Assembly (NCBI GenBank): GCA_016191465.1
Contig: JACPOP010000016.1
Location: 62,001-126,000, forward strand
Reading direction: 5' to 3'
DNA length: 64,000 nt
DNA from: Chloroflexota bacterium
GTDB taxonomy: Bacteria > Chloroflexota > UBA6077 > CF-72
The notes below the pieces were generated by a model. The model searched no databases and was not told the origin of the DNA. It worked only from the letters and a program-made list of their open reading frames with translations. The position numbers were made by a program, and so were the translations under genes. Below are positions 47,566 through 58,763 of this stretch, piece by piece; within the stretch, counting starts at the first letter, position 1; the number at the start of each line of letters is the position of its first letter.

Positions 47566-48072
47566 TCAGCTACGCGGTTCCGTGGCCTCGCGCAGGCCGT
47601 AGTTGTGGTCGTGGCGCAACAGGCGGTCCAGTGATTCCACGGGCAGGAGCAGCCATTGGCAGCCGCCGCCGGGGCACCATTCGGCCAGCGCTTCGCGCAC
47701 CTGCTCCAGGCTCATGGGCGCGTTGCCATTGGCCAGCAGGACGCGGAAGACCGCCTCCAGTGTGGGCATGTCGCGGGTGATGTAGTTCTTGGCGCGGCCG
47801 CAGTGGTCGCGGATGACCTTCACCGGGTCGCTCCCATAGAGCGCCTTGCGCACCTCGAACCGTGGACGGCCGGATTCCTGGTCGAAGATCGGAACCCGCT
47901 CCTCGCGTTCGCGGCCGAGCTCCTTCAGGTCAATCTCGCAGATGCGCGCCCGGACCACGTGCTCAAACGACAGCCCCTTGTCGGCGAACCAGGTGGGGTC
48001 GATCTGGAAGCGGGTAGCGGGCTCGGCAGGCTCATCGGCGGGTGCCGGCGTGGAGCGGAGTGCGTCGATCAA
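47566..48072 (-). CDS. Conserved hypothetical protein
   Basis: 168-aa ORF, TWFADKGLSFEHVVRARICEIDLKEL..., EWCPGGGCQWLLLPVESLDRLLRHD; coding-like, 8 bp past the TPP enzyme stop. Confidence 0.6.
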   Translation of the reverse strand: MIDALRSTPAPADEPAEPATRFQIDPTWFADKGLSFEHVVRARICEIDLKELGREREERVPIFDQESGRPRFEVRKALYGSDPVKVIRDHCGRAKNYITRDMPTLEAVFRVLLANGNAPMSLEQVREALAEWCPGGGCQWLLLPVESLDRLLRHDHNYGLREATEPRS

Positions 48073-48150
48073 TGGGGTACCTCGCGCGGATCTTCTGCGC
48101 TTGCGATCAAGCTGGGATGTGTTGGGGTCATGGGGCGATGGACCGGCCGC

Positions 48151-48903
48151 CTACGAGGCGAGCTGGGCCATCGCTTCGTCGGTCAGGTTCAGGTTCGTGT
48201 GGACGTCGCTGACGTCGTCCAGGTCTTCCAGCCGCTCCACCAGGCGCATGACCTGGGCAGCCTGGTCAGGGGGAACGTCGACGGTTGTTTTGGCCACCAT
48301 CGAGACTTCGGCACTGGTCACCGCCACACCACTGCGTTCCAGGGCCGCCCGGACGTCTTCGAGCTTCGCGGGTTCCGTCAACAGCTCGACCTCGTGGTCT
48401 TCAACGTTGAAGTCATCGGCGCCAGCATCGATGGCCTGGAGTGCCAGCTCTTCGGGATCCTGGCCCTTCGCTGCCTCCACCAGCAGCACGCCGCGCGACT
48501 CGAAGTTCCAGGCCACCGAGCCAGCCTCGCCGAGTGATCCACCACCCCGGGTGAGGGCCGCGCGCAGCTCGGCCACGGTCCGGTTGCGGTTGTCCGTGGT
48601 CGCCGCGATCAGGATCGCCACGCCGCCGGGCCCGTAGGCCTCGTACGTGATCTCTTCCAGATTCGCGCCATCGCCGCCGCCGGTACCACGGGCGATGGCG
48701 CGCTGGATCGTGTCCATGGCCATGTTTGCGGCCCGTGCTCGATCAATTGCCAGCCGGAGGCGGGCATTGCCATCAGGACTCCCACCGCCCTCCCGAGCTG
48801 CCATGGTGATCTCGCGGCCCAGCTTCGTGAACGCCTGGCCGCGCTTCACGTCGTTGGCGCCTTTGGCACGCTTGATCTGGGCCCATTTACTGTGACCAGA
48901 CAC
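48151..48903 (-). CDS. yebC: YebC/PmpR family DNA-binding regulatory protein
   Basis: VSGHSKWAQIKRAKGANDVKRGQAFTKLGREITMAAREGG, YEAYGPGGVAILIAATTDNRNRTVAELR. Confidence 0.96.
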   Translation of the reverse strand: MSGHSKWAQIKRAKGANDVKRGQAFTKLGREITMAAREGGGSPDGNARLRLAIDRARAANMAMDTIQRAIARGTGGGDGANLEEITYEAYGPGGVAILIAATTDNRNRTVAELRAALTRGGGSLGEAGSVAWNFESRGVLLVEAAKGQDPEELALQAIDAGADDFNVEDHEVELLTEPAKLEDVRAALERSGVAVTSAEVSMVAKTTVDVPPDQAAQVMRLVERLEDLDDVSDVHTNLNLTDEAMAQLAS

Positions 48904-49024
48904 CCGGGTCGGCCTCCCTCTGCATTGACGCTGGGCACGTTGGGCGCCCGTCTGAAGTGTCGTGCAGTCTACCACGGGTTCGGTCTGGCTCCGCCGCGGC
49001 ATCGCGAGCGTCCGCGCTGCCGTG

Positions 49025-49726
49025 CTACACCGCATAGGCCGCCGCGCGGCGGGGTCGGAAGACTACCAGCAGCACCATGCCCGCGACGAACCCGCCGACG
49101 TGCGCCCACACCGCCACGCCACCCGTCGCCTCGGACGGTGCGCCCAGGGACGCGATGCCACTGAAGAACTGCGTCACGAACCAGAAGCCGATCAGCAGGA
49201 ACGCCGAGACCCGGGTGACCGTGAAGAACGGCCCGATGAACAGCAGGGTACGCACCGACGCCCGCGGGAAGAGCACGAGGTACGCCCCCAGAACCCCCGC
49301 GATCGCACCCGAGGCGCCCACCGTCGGGACCGCCGAGTTGCCGTTCATGGCGATGTGCGTGGCGGCGGCAATCGTGCCTGTCAGCACATAGAACAGCAGG
49401 TAGCGAACGTGGCCCAGCCGGTCCTCCACGTTGTCGCCAAAGATGAACAGGTACAGCATGTTCGAGCCAATGTGCAGGAACCCGGCGTGCATGAACATGC
49501 TGGTGAGCACGGTGGTCCAGGTGGGACCGAACGGCGGCGGGGGACCCACCTCTTGGCCACGGGTGAACTCGACAGGCACCACGCCCGCGGCGTAGAAGAG
49601 CTGGCTCAAGGCACGGTCGCCCAGGCTGAGCTCGTACAGGAATACCCCGACATTCACCAGGATGAGCAGCCAGTTGACGATCGGCTTCAGCCGCCGCGGA
49701 CCCGGCGCATCGCTCAGCGGGATCAC
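49025..49726 (-). CDS. Rhomboid family intramembrane serine protease
   Basis: MFMHAGFLHIGSNMLYLFIFGDNVEDRLG, VGASGAIAGVLGAYLVLFP, WAHVGGFVAG. Confidence 0.95.
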   Translation of the reverse strand: MIPLSDAPGPRRLKPIVNWLLILVNVGVFLYELSLGDRALSQLFYAAGVVPVEFTRGQEVGPPPPFGPTWTTVLTSMFMHAGFLHIGSNMLYLFIFGDNVEDRLGHVRYLLFYVLTGTIAAATHIAMNGNSAVPTVGASGAIAGVLGAYLVLFPRASVRTLLFIGPFFTVTRVSAFLLIGFWFVTQFFSGIASLGAPSEATGGVAVWAHVGGFVAGMVLLVVFRPRRAAAYAV

Positions 49727-49836
49727 GGGGCCGCAGTCCGGAATAGGAACATAGGGTGGCTATAGACTAACGGAGCCAGCAAGACATTCGGGCGTGCGCA
49801 AACGCGTACGCCACTGCACCATTCGAGGGGGAGCCG

Positions 49837-51891
49837 ATGAAGGAGTACGCGCCAGCCGACCTGCGCAACGTGGGGCTTTTCTCACACGGTGGAGCCGGCA
49901 AAACCACCCTGGTCGAGGCGTTGCTGCACCGAGCCGGCGCAATTTCCCGAGCCGGGACCGTGGAGGACGGCAACACCGTCTCAGACTTCGATCCTGAAGA
50001 GCTGAAGCGGCGGATGTCCATCAGCCTGGCGGTTGCTCCCCTGGACTGGCGCGGCCATAAGATGAACCTGATCGACTCGCCCGGGTACGCCGACTTCTAC
50101 GGCGAAGTGGCCCAGGCGCTTCGGGTCGCCGATTCGGCGCTGATCCTCGTGGACAGTGTCGCCGGCCCGCAAGTGGGTACCGATGCGGTCTGGAAGCAGG
50201 CGGCCGCCCGCGGGCTGCCGCGCATGCTGCTGGTGAACAAGATGGACCGCGACAATGCGGATTTCGACGCCGTGCTGCACCAGCTGCGCGAGCGGTACGG
50301 CAAGGGAGTCGTGCCTCTCGTGGTCCCCGTGGGATCATCGGAACACCTCACGGGCGTCGTGGACCTGCTGAGCATGCAGGCGTTCCTCGCCGGGTCAAAC
50401 GATGCTCAGGCCGTGCCACCGGAGCTCCAATCGGCGCTGGAGAAGCTCCGCGAAGGCCTCGTCGAGAGCGCCTGCGAGTTGGACGACGACCTCCTCAATC
50501 GCTACCTCGAAGGCGAGGAGGTGGACGTCCAGGCGCTCCGCAAGGCCATCCGCACCGGCATCCGCGACGGGTGTCTGTTCCCGGTCCTGGCGGTCGCCGG
50601 GTCGAAGGGTGTGGGGCTGGGATGTGTCCTGGACATGATGGTCGACTTGCTGCCTTCGCCCGAGGAGGTTCAGCCCAGTGTGGCCGAAGGCTCGAAGGAT
50701 CCGGGCCCCGGCAAGCTCGCCGCGCTCATCTTCAAGACCGTTTCAGACCAGAATATCGGACGCCTGAGCTACGTCCGCGTGTTCGCCGGCACGCTCAGTG
50801 CCGATAGCCACGTCTGGAACGCGCTGCACAACAGGGACGAGCGTATCGGACAGGTCTTCCACGTCCGCGGCAAGACACAGGAGCCAGCGACGCGGCTGGT
50901 ACGTGGCGACATCGGCGTGCTCCCAAAACTTGCGGAGTCCTACACCGGCGACACCCTCAGCATGAAAGACAGCCCCGTCCAGCTCGATCGCATCCACTAC
51001 CCGGACGCGTCGTTCTTCGTCTCGGTCCACGCGAAGTCGCGCAACGACGTCGACAAGCTTGGCCCCGCTATGCAGCGGCTGCTGGAAGAGGACCCCAGCC
51101 TGCACCTCAGCCGTGACCCATCCACCGGCGAGACGATCCTGGCCGGCCTGGGCGATGCCCACGTCGACGTGGCCGTGCAGCGCCTGGAGCGCAAGTTCGG
51201 CGTCCACGTGACGCTGGAGACGCCACGCGTGGCGTACCGGGAAACCGTCAGCGGCAAAGGCGCCGCCGAGGGCCGGCACGTCCGCCAGAGCGGCGGACAC
51301 GGCCAGTACGGCGTGGTCAGCCTGGAGGTCGAGCCAGCCGCCCGCGGCGAGGGCTTCACGTTCCTCGACAAGGTTGTCGGCGGCGTGGTTCCCAAACAAT
51401 ACATCCCCGCGGTGGAGAAGGGGGTGCGCGAGGCCATGGAGGCGGGACCGCTCGCGGGATACCCCGTGGTGGACGTGAAGTGCGCGCTGGTCTTTGGCAA
51501 GTACCACGCGGTGGACTCCAATGAGGCAGCCTTCAAGACGGCCGGCTCGATCGGCTTCAAAGCCGCCTTCGCCGGCGCGAGCCCGGTGCTGCTGGAGCCG
51601 GTGATGCACGTCGAGGCCACCGTTCCCAGCGAGTTCGCCGGGGACATCATGGGCGACTTCAACACCCGCCGCGCGCACATCCACGGGATGAACCCGGACG
51701 GTCCGAACACCATCGTCGAAGCGAGCGTGCCGCAGAGCGAGATGCTGCACTACGCGACCGAGCTGCGCTCCATGACCCAGGGCCGAGGTACCTATACCAT
51801 GCGCTTCTCGCACTACGACCCCGTGCCCACGCACGTCCAGTCAAAAATCGTCGAGGAGCACAAGAAGCAGCACGCCCACCACGGGGAGTGA
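49837..51891 (+). CDS. Elongation factor G-like GTPase
   Basis: NVGLFSHGGAGKTTLVEALLHRAG, MNLIDSPGYADFYGEV, LVNKMDRDNADF, domain IV/V signatures (RQSGGHGQYGVVSLEVEP). Confidence 0.93.
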   Translation: MKEYAPADLRNVGLFSHGGAGKTTLVEALLHRAGAISRAGTVEDGNTVSDFDPEELKRRMSISLAVAPLDWRGHKMNLIDSPGYADFYGEVAQALRVADSALILVDSVAGPQVGTDAVWKQAAARGLPRMLLVNKMDRDNADFDAVLHQLRERYGKGVVPLVVPVGSSEHLTGVVDLLSMQAFLAGSNDAQAVPPELQSALEKLREGLVESACELDDDLLNRYLEGEEVDVQALRKAIRTGIRDGCLFPVLAVAGSKGVGLGCVLDMMVDLLPSPEEVQPSVAEGSKDPGPGKLAALIFKTVSDQNIGRLSYVRVFAGTLSADSHVWNALHNRDERIGQVFHVRGKTQEPATRLVRGDIGVLPKLAESYTGDTLSMKDSPVQLDRIHYPDASFFVSVHAKSRNDVDKLGPAMQRLLEEDPSLHLSRDPSTGETILAGLGDAHVDVAVQRLERKFGVHVTLETPRVAYRETVSGKGAAEGRHVRQSGGHGQYGVVSLEVEPAARGEGFTFLDKVVGGVVPKQYIPAVEKGVREAMEAGPLAGYPVVDVKCALVFGKYHAVDSNEAAFKTAGSIGFKAAFAGASPVLLEPVMHVEATVPSEFAGDIMGDFNTRRAHIHGMNPDGPNTIVEASVPQSEMLHYATELRSMTQGRGTYTMRFSHYDPVPTHVQSKIVEEHKKQHAHHGE

Positions 51892-52028
51892 GGAACGCCG
51901 GCGCCCCGCTGCCTGCCAACCTCTCGGCCACCAGCTCACTGTGGCGGAATGCCGCCGGCGGTTGATCCCGGGCCTCAGGCCAACAGCCGCTACCAACCAC
52001 CACCGTAGCTCTTGCGCCGTTCCGGCCC

Positions 52029-53246
52029 TCAGGGTTCCAGCAGTACCCGTCGCTTGCCGACGCCCAGCAGCGACGGCAGCTCGGAGGGGCGCACCGGGCG
52101 GTCGGTCGGCTCCTTGTTGGCCCCCAGGCGCACACCGCCGCCCTTGATGAGCCGCTTCTCCGCGCCGCGCGAATCGGCCAGGCCCGCCAGGACGATCAGC
52201 GCCGAGAGGTCCGCGACGTGTGACACGGTCACCGTGGGCCCCTGGTCCGCGGCGCCGGTGCTGCCGCCGAAGCGTGCCCGAGCCGTCTCCTGCGCCCGCG
52301 CCGCCTCGCTGTCGCCGTGGACGCGCCGCGTGACCTCGAACGCCAGGACTTCCTTGGCGCGGTTGATCTCGGCCCCTTTTAGCCGCTTGAGCCGCGCGAT
52401 CTCGTCCTCCGCCAGGAAGGTGAAAATGCGCAGAAAGCGACCAACGTCCAGATCCTCGGTATTGCGCCAGTACTGGTAAAAGTCGTACGGCGCCATCTGC
52501 TCCGGGTCCAGCCAGACCGCGCCGGCCTCGGTCTTGCCCATCTTGGCGCCGGACGCCGTGGTCAGGAGCGGCCCGGTCAGGGCGAACGCCTGACCGTCGG
52601 CGGCGCGCCGGGTCAGGTCTACCCCGGCCAGGATGTTGTACCACTGGTCGTTGCCGCCCACCTGGAGCCGACATCCGTGGGCGCGAAACAGGTGCAGAAA
52701 GTCGTACGCCTGGATCATGGCGTAGTTCATCTCGATGAAGCTCAGGCTGCTGTTCTGGAACCGCTCCCAGTACGTCTCGTGTTGCATGAGCTGGTTCACG
52801 GTGAAGTGCCGGCCGATCTCGCGCAGGAAGTCGATGTAGCCGAGCTTCAGAAGCCACTCGGCGTTGTTGACCATCAACGCCCGCCCCTCCGTAAAATCCA
52901 GGTGGTGGGCTAGCTGGCGCTGGATGCGCTCGACGTTGGCATCGATCTCCGCGTCGCCCATCATCGGCCGAACCGCGGACTTCCCGGTGGGGTCGCCGAT
53001 ACGCGTGGTGCCGCCGCCGACAACGGCGATGACCCGGTGGCCGGCCCGCTGCAGGTGGACGAGGATCGTGATCGGCACCAGGTGGCCCACGTGCAGGCTC
53101 GGTGCGGTGGCATCGTAGCCGCAGTACACGGTGATCGGCGGGCCGCCCGGCTCGAGCGCCGCGCGCAGCGCCGCGGCGTCGGAGCACTGGGCGATCAGGC
53201 CGCGCTGGAGCAGCGTGTCGTAGACGTTGGCCGCGTCGGCAGTCAT
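52029..53246 (-). CDS. tyrS: Tyrosyl-tRNA synthetase
   Basis: ITVYCGYDATAPSLHVGHLVPI, VGGNDQWYNILAG, LTTASGAKMGKTEAGAVWLD. Confidence 0.96.
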   Translation of the reverse strand: MTADAANVYDTLLQRGLIAQCSDAAALRAALEPGGPPITVYCGYDATAPSLHVGHLVPITILVHLQRAGHRVIAVVGGGTTRIGDPTGKSAVRPMMGDAEIDANVERIQRQLAHHLDFTEGRALMVNNAEWLLKLGYIDFLREIGRHFTVNQLMQHETYWERFQNSSLSFIEMNYAMIQAYDFLHLFRAHGCRLQVGGNDQWYNILAGVDLTRRAADGQAFALTGPLLTTASGAKMGKTEAGAVWLDPEQMAPYDFYQYWRNTEDLDVGRFLRIFTFLAEDEIARLKRLKGAEINRAKEVLAFEVTRRVHGDSEAARAQETARARFGGSTGAADQGPTVTVSHVADLSALIVLAGLADSRGAEKRLIKGGGVRLGANKEPTDRPVRPSELPSLLGVGKRRVLLEP

Positions 53247-53860
53247 AGCGGACTCACCAGGGGATCAGTGGTCCGTCCGGTGGGCACGTCGCGGCATGCA
53301 CCAGCCGGGCCCGCCTGGAGCGCGGCGTGAACCGAGGCTCGCCCCAACAGGCGCGCGGCCTCGGCAGCATCGCCACCCGAAAGCGCGGCCCTCACCCGCG
53401 AGCTACTGACCACCGTCCCGTCCAGGCGGAACGGAGGAACGACGTGCAGGCCCCACCCTTGCTCCGCTCCAAGCTGCACCAGCACCGGGATCGTGCCCGC
53501 GCGATCACGGCCGAGCGCGAAATCCGAACCCACCCACAGCTCCGCGACGGGCCCGTGCTGCTGGACCTCCGCGATGAACTCGGCCGGACCCATCGCCGCC
53601 ACATGCGGTGTGAACGGACACACCCAGATGTCCGACAGCCCCAGCTCGCGCAGGAGCCGCAGCTTCTCCGGAAGCTCGGTGAGCGCCACGAACGGTTGGT
53701 CCGGACGGAGGACCACCTGCGGATCAGGGTCGAACGTGACAGCCAGGCTCCGCATCCCCAGCGCCCGCGCGCGATCCACTACCTGGCGGAGCATGTACTG
53801 GTGGCCAACGTGGACGCCGTCGAAGTTGCCCACGGTCACCACGGCGGGCCGCCCGGTCAC
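53243..53860 (-). CDS. ribF: FAD synthetase (RibF N-terminal domain only)
   Basis: PAVVTVGNFDGVHVGHQYMLRQVVDRA, VSSSRVRAALSGGDAAEAARLLGR; ORF stops where the riboflavin kinase domain normally begins. Confidence 0.88.
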   Translation of the reverse strand: MTGRPAVVTVGNFDGVHVGHQYMLRQVVDRARALGMRSLAVTFDPDPQVVLRPDQPFVALTELPEKLRLLRELGLSDIWVCPFTPHVAAMGPAEFIAEVQQHGPVAELWVGSDFALGRDRAGTIPVLVQLGAEQGWGLHVVPPFRLDGTVVSSSRVRAALSGGDAAEAARLLGRASVHAALQAGPAGACRDVPTGRTTDPLVSPL

Positions 53861-54750
53861 CCGACGGGCTCCTGGAGCAGGATACGCGACCGCAGCGACG
53901 AGCCGTCAGAGGTTCCCACGCACAGCATCTGTCCGCTGGCATCGTACACACGCACGAGGGGCGCGGCCGGTCCGTCCCATGGCACGGCCCGGCCCAGCGC
54001 CAGGTCGCCCGCCTGCTGGCGAGCCGCGTGGTACGTCGGCGCGTCCGGCAGCCCGGCGTCGGCAGGTAGCAGGCACGCGGCCACGCCGCGGCGCTGGATC
54101 TCATCCACTGTCAGCGCCCCCTCGAGGGCGAACGGGCCGACCTCGGTGCGGACAAGCCCTGCCAGATGCGCCGCCGTACCCAGGGCCCGGCCAAGGTCAC
54201 GCGCCAGCGATCGGATGTACGTCCCGCGCGAGCACCGCACGTCCAGCACCAGCCGCTCGTGGGACACCTCCAGCACGTCGAGGCCGTAGATCGTCACCTC
54301 GCGCGCGGCAAGCTCCAGCGGCTGACCTCGGCGCGCTGCCGCATAGGCGCGCTGACCGTCAACCTGAATGGCGGAGAACGCCGGCGGCACCTGGCTGACG
54401 ACGCCGCGGAACCGCTCCAGCGTGTGCTCCAGGTCGTCGGCGGTAAGGACGGTGGGAAGAGGGGCTGTCTCCACGACCTCGCCCTCACGGTCGTCGGTCG
54501 TCGTCGCGATGCCAAGCGCCACCGTGGCGGTGTACCGCTTGCGGCCCTGCCCCACGAAGTCTGCCAGGCGGGTTGCTCGACCCAGCAGCACCGGCAGCAC
54601 ACCCTCGGCGAGTGGATCGAGGGTGCCGGCATGGCCAACCCGCCGCTCCCCGCTCAAACGCCGCACCCGTGCCACGACGTCGTGCGAGGTCCACCCCACG
54701 GACTTATGGACGTTCAGAATGCCTGCCGGCCCCAGTGTTCGCGGTGACAC
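53857..54750 (-). CDS. truB: tRNA pseudouridine(55) synthase TruB
   Basis: GILNVHKSVGWTSHDVVARVRRL, RVGHAGTLDPLAEGVLPVLLGRATRL. Confidence 0.96.
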   Translation of the reverse strand: MSPRTLGPAGILNVHKSVGWTSHDVVARVRRLSGERRVGHAGTLDPLAEGVLPVLLGRATRLADFVGQGRKRYTATVALGIATTTDDREGEVVETAPLPTVLTADDLEHTLERFRGVVSQVPPAFSAIQVDGQRAYAAARRGQPLELAAREVTIYGLDVLEVSHERLVLDVRCSRGTYIRSLARDLGRALGTAAHLAGLVRTEVGPFALEGALTVDEIQRRGVAACLLPADAGLPDAPTYHAARQQAGDLALGRAVPWDGPAAPLVRVYDASGQMLCVGTSDGSSLRSRILLQEPVG

Positions 54751-54767
54751 GAGCGGCGGCGGAATGG

Positions 54768-55139
54768 CTACGCCGGTTGGCCATCGGGGCTACTCGTATC
54801 GATCCCGCGCATCAACTGCATGATGCGGTCGCCGCGCGCGATCGATTCGTCAAGCACGAACTCCAGCCGCGGGACCTGCCGAAGCTCGACCCGTCCCATG
54901 AGCTGGCGGTGCAGAAACCCGCCGGCACGCTCCAGGTGCAGCTGTGCCTGCCGCACCTGTTCGTCGTCCCCGTACACGCTGAAGAACACCCGCGCATTGC
55001 GCAGGTCGGGCGACGTTTCCACTTCGGTGATGGAGATCAGCGCGTCGGTCAGGGCGGCGTCCTTCACCTCGCGGCGGAGAAGCTCGGCAATCTCCTCGCG
55101 GATCAATCCGTTGATCCGGGCGATGCGGCGGCTGGGCAT
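54768..55139 (-). CDS. rbfA: 30S ribosome-binding factor RbfA
   Basis: RIARINGLIREEIAELLRREVKDAAL...ITEVETSPDLRNARVFFSVYG. Confidence 0.93.
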   Translation of the reverse strand: MPSRRIARINGLIREEIAELLRREVKDAALTDALISITEVETSPDLRNARVFFSVYGDDEQVRQAQLHLERAGGFLHRQLMGRVELRQVPRLEFVLDESIARGDRIMQLMRGIDTSSPDGQPA

Positions 55140-55191
55140 GGACCCTCCCGTATATGGTTTGTCTCGGCAATGCGAGCCGCCCGCGGGCGGC

Positions 55192-57120
55192 TCAGACCCG
55201 CTCGCTGGAGTAAATCTCCAGAATGTCGCCCACCTGGAGATCGTCGTTCCCCTCCAGCAGGATGCCGCACTCGAACCCTTCGCGGACCTCGGCAACGTCA
55301 TCCTTGAAGCGCTTGAGAGAATCCAGTCCTCCGTCCCAGACCTGGGCACCGCCCCGCATCAGCCGCGCGCGGTCCTTGCGATGCACGATGCCGTCCGTGA
55401 CGTAGCAGCCCGCGATCGTCCGTTTGCCGGCCTTGAAGGTGGCGCGGACTTCGACGTGCCCGTGGATGACCTCCTCGAACTTCGGCTCCGCGGAGCCCAG
55501 GAGCAGCGCCTCGATCTCCTCGATCAAGGTATAGATCACGCTGTACTCGCGGATGGCCACCCCGGTGCGCTCGGCAGCCCGCTTCGCGTCGGGCTCTACC
55601 TTGACGTTGAAGCTCACGATCAGCGCCCCAGAGGCCACCGCCAGGTTGACGTCGGTGACGTTGATGTTGCCCATGCCCGCGTGAATGACCTTCGGCTTCG
55701 CCTGCCCTTCGCCGCCGAGTCGCTCAAGTGAGTTGACCACGGGCTCGAGGCTGCCCTGGACGTCGGCCTTGACGATGAGGTTCAGCTCCTTTGCGGCCGC
55801 CGAGCGGACGCGTGCAAACACGGCTTCCGCCGAGTTGTCCGTCTCGCCATCACGCTGCCCGGCCCGCTGCGTCGATTCCACCTGCAGGCGAGCGATCCGC
55901 TCATCAGCAGCCACGGTGAATCGGTCTCCCGCCGACGGGACGCCGGTCAGGCCCAGGACTTCCACTGGGAAGGAAGGTCCAGCCTCCTTGACCCGCTGGC
56001 CGTGGTCGTCAAACAGCGCCTTCACCTTGCCGAAGGCGGTACCAGCCACCACCACATCGCCGACGCGCAGCGTTCCCCGCTGCACCAGCAGCGTCGCCAC
56101 CGCGCCCCGGAACTTATCCATTCGGGCCTCGATCACCACACCGCGAGCAGCCCTGGTCGGGTTTGCCTTCGGGTCCACCTCAGCCTCAGAGACGAGCAGC
56201 AGCGTCTCCAGGAGGGAATCGAGCCCCTCGCGCGTGGTGGCGGAAACGGGCACTGCTTCAATGGTGCCGCCGTACTCGGTTACCACAACCCCGAAGTCGG
56301 CGAGCTCCTGCTTCACGCGCTCCGGTTGCGCGTTGGGCCGATCAATCTTGTTGATCGCCACCACCATGGGCACCTTGGCCGCCCGCGCATGGTCGATCGC
56401 TTCGCGGGTCTGTGGCATGACGCCGTCGTCCGCGGCCACGACGACCACGGCGATGTCGGTGGCCTGGGCACCGCGGGCCCGCATCGCGGTGAACGCCTCG
56501 TGCCCCGGCGTATCCAGGAACGTGACCTTCCGGCCATTCACCTCCACCTGGTAGGCACCGATGTGCTGGGTAATCCCCCCCGCCTCGCCGGATGCCACTC
56601 GGGTGGACCGGATGGCATCCAGCAGGCTGGTCTTGCCGTGGTCGACGTGGCCCATGATGGTGATGACGGGCGGACGAGGCACCAGGAGGGCTTCATCTTC
56701 GGCCTCTTCGAGCACCGCCTCAGCCGCGGCGACGGCCTGTGCGCCGGCGCTGGCGCCATCAGCGTCGCCCGCCGCGGGCTGGGCCTCGGGGGTGCCTTGC
56801 TCGCGCACCTCGAATCCCAGGTCGGCCGCCACGACTGCCGCTGTATCGAAATCCAGCGACTGGTTAATGGTGGCGATAACGCCGTTGGTAAAGAGCGCCT
56901 TGATCACCTGCGGCGGCGTCACGTTGAGCCGCGCAGCGAGCTCGCCGGCGCTGACGACGGAGGGCAGCTCGATCGGACCAATCTGAGCGGGCTTGGACGA
57001 GCCGTTCTCGCCACCGCGCTCGGCCTGGCGTTGGAAAGCCTCGAGACGGCCCGCGCGGCCGCCGCGCGTCTGGCCTGGCCGACTGGCCGGCCGTCCTCTG
57101 TTGGGTAGTGGTCGAGGCAT
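55192..57120 (-). CDS. infB: Translation initiation factor IF-2
   Basis: [62 protein letters not shown]. Confidence 0.97.
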   Translation of the reverse strand: MPRPLPNRGRPASRPGQTRGGRAGRLEAFQRQAERGGENGSSKPAQIGPIELPSVVSAGELAARLNVTPPQVIKALFTNGVIATINQSLDFDTAAVVAADLGFEVREQGTPEAQPAAGDADGASAGAQAVAAAEAVLEEAEDEALLVPRPPVITIMGHVDHGKTSLLDAIRSTRVASGEAGGITQHIGAYQVEVNGRKVTFLDTPGHEAFTAMRARGAQATDIAVVVVAADDGVMPQTREAIDHARAAKVPMVVAINKIDRPNAQPERVKQELADFGVVVTEYGGTIEAVPVSATTREGLDSLLETLLLVSEAEVDPKANPTRAARGVVIEARMDKFRGAVATLLVQRGTLRVGDVVVAGTAFGKVKALFDDHGQRVKEAGPSFPVEVLGLTGVPSAGDRFTVAADERIARLQVESTQRAGQRDGETDNSAEAVFARVRSAAAKELNLIVKADVQGSLEPVVNSLERLGGEGQAKPKVIHAGMGNINVTDVNLAVASGALIVSFNVKVEPDAKRAAERTGVAIREYSVIYTLIEEIEALLLGSAEPKFEEVIHGHVEVRATFKAGKRTIAGCYVTDGIVHRKDRARLMRGGAQVWDGGLDSLKRFKDDVAEVREGFECGILLEGNDDLQVGDILEIYSSERV

Positions 57121-57148
57121 GTATGGCTCCTTGGCTGCGCTTTGAGCG

Positions 57149-57517
57149 TCAGTCGCTCGCTGGGGCCGGCTCGGTGCCAGCCAGGGTGATCGGTAGGTGA
57201 GAGATGGAGGGAGAAACGGGCGCCGGCAGCGCCCGGGAATAGGCTTCCAGGGCCGCGGCATCGGCAGCCACCAGGTGGTCGAGCTTGAGCGCGCGGACCA
57301 GCACGCCGCGCTTCAGGCCGGCCTGCCAGCAGGCCGGATCACTGCACAGATAGGCTCCACGACCGGATTTCTTACCCGTGGGGTCGACCGCCACGTTGCC
57401 TTCCGCCAGGCGCACGAGGCGGACCATCTCTCGCTTGGGCTTGCCCAGACGGCAGGCCACGCAGGTCCGCTGCGGGACGTGCCGCGGGCGCCCCGCCGGG
57501 CGGGGGCCGCGGGTCAC
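57149..57517 (-). CDS. YlxR family (DUF448) nucleic-acid-binding protein
   Basis: [52 protein letters not shown]. Confidence 0.92.
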   Translation of the reverse strand: MTRGPRPAGRPRHVPQRTCVACRLGKPKREMVRLVRLAEGNVAVDPTGKKSGRGAYLCSDPACWQAGLKRGVLVRALKLDHLVAADAAALEAYSRALPAPVSPSISHLPITLAGTEPAPASD

Positions 57518-57524
57518 GTGCCGA

Positions 57525-58763
57525 TTACTCCGCGCCGCCGGCGGTGACCGGCTGCTGCGCCGCGTCTGGCACGTCCGCAACGCCATCGGCGCCGGCCGCT
57601 CCGTCGGGAGCGGCCTCCGACACCGCTGCCGCGCCACCACTCGCGATGGCAGCCTGCCCGTTGTCCGAGTCGCGGCGCGGGCCATCGCCCTCGTCGGCAT
57701 GCGAATCACTCTTGATGTCGATGCGCCAACCGGTCAGCTTGGCGGCGAGGCGGGCGTTCTGGCCTTCCTTACCGATCGCCAGCGAGAGCTGCCGCTCCGG
57801 CACCAGCACCTTCGCGGTTCGCGAGGGCTCGTCAATACTGACGCGCGTTACCTGGGCGGGACTCAGCGCATTCCCAACATACGTCCCCGGGTCTTCGTCC
57901 CACGGCACGACGTCGATCTTCTCGCCGTTGAGCTCGTTGACGATATTCTGGATGCGCACCCCGCGCACGCCCACACAGGAGCCGACCGGGTCAATACCTT
58001 CCTGGCGGGCGAAAACGGCCACCTTGGAGCGGAAGCCGGCCTCCCGGGCAATGGCCTTGATCTCCACCGCGCCGCTGAAGATCTCGGGCACCTCCTGCTC
58101 GAAGAGGCGGCGCAGCATCAAGCGGTGCGCCCGCGAGACGATGATCTGCGGCCCTCTCGGCGTGGGGCGGACGTCTGCCACGTACACGCGCAGCCGCTGG
58201 CCCTGGTAGTACCGCTCTGTGGGAACCTGCTCCTGGGGCGGCATGACGGCCTCCGCGCGCTCGATCTCTACCACCGCGGTGCGGTTCTCGATGCGCTGGA
58301 TCACGCCGTGGACGATCTCGTCCTTGCGGTCCTCGAACTGTTTGAAGACCAGGTCGCGCTCCGCGTCACGCAGCTTCTGCATCACCACCTGCTTGGCCAT
58401 CTGCGCCGCGATGCGTCCAAAGGCTGGCGGGGTGACGTCCTCGTAGACCTGGTCACCGGGTTGCGCTTCCGGCCATTGGATCTCGCCTTCGGCGTTCTTC
58501 AGCTTGCGCGCCTGCTCCACGATGATCATGTTCGAATCGTCGACGTCCTCTTCGTCAGGGACCTCGTCGACGACGGTCAGCCAGTGGTACACGCGTGGCG
58601 TGCCATTCCCGGGATCGATGTCCGCGGAGATGTTGCGCGTGTCGTCCTGGTCCTTCTTGTAGGCCGAAACCAGGGCGTCCTGGATAGCCGTGACCACGGT
58701 GTCCGAGGGAACGCCCTTCTCGGCGGCAAGCTGAGTGATTGCGGTCATGAACTCGCTTTTCAT
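57525..58763 (-). CDS. nusA: Transcription termination/antitermination protein NusA
   Basis: [84 protein letters not shown]. Confidence 0.96.
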   Translation of the reverse strand: MKSEFMTAITQLAAEKGVPSDTVVTAIQDALVSAYKKDQDDTRNISADIDPGNGTPRVYHWLTVVDEVPDEEDVDDSNMIIVEQARKLKNAEGEIQWPEAQPGDQVYEDVTPPAFGRIAAQMAKQVVMQKLRDAERDLVFKQFEDRKDEIVHGVIQRIENRTAVVEIERAEAVMPPQEQVPTERYYQGQRLRVYVADVRPTPRGPQIIVSRAHRLMLRRLFEQEVPEIFSGAVEIKAIAREAGFRSKVAVFARQEGIDPVGSCVGVRGVRIQNIVNELNGEKIDVVPWDEDPGTYVGNALSPAQVTRVSIDEPSRTAKVLVPERQLSLAIGKEGQNARLAAKLTGWRIDIKSDSHADEGDGPRRDSDNGQAAIASGGAAAVSEAAPDGAAGADGVADVPDAAQQPVTAGGAE

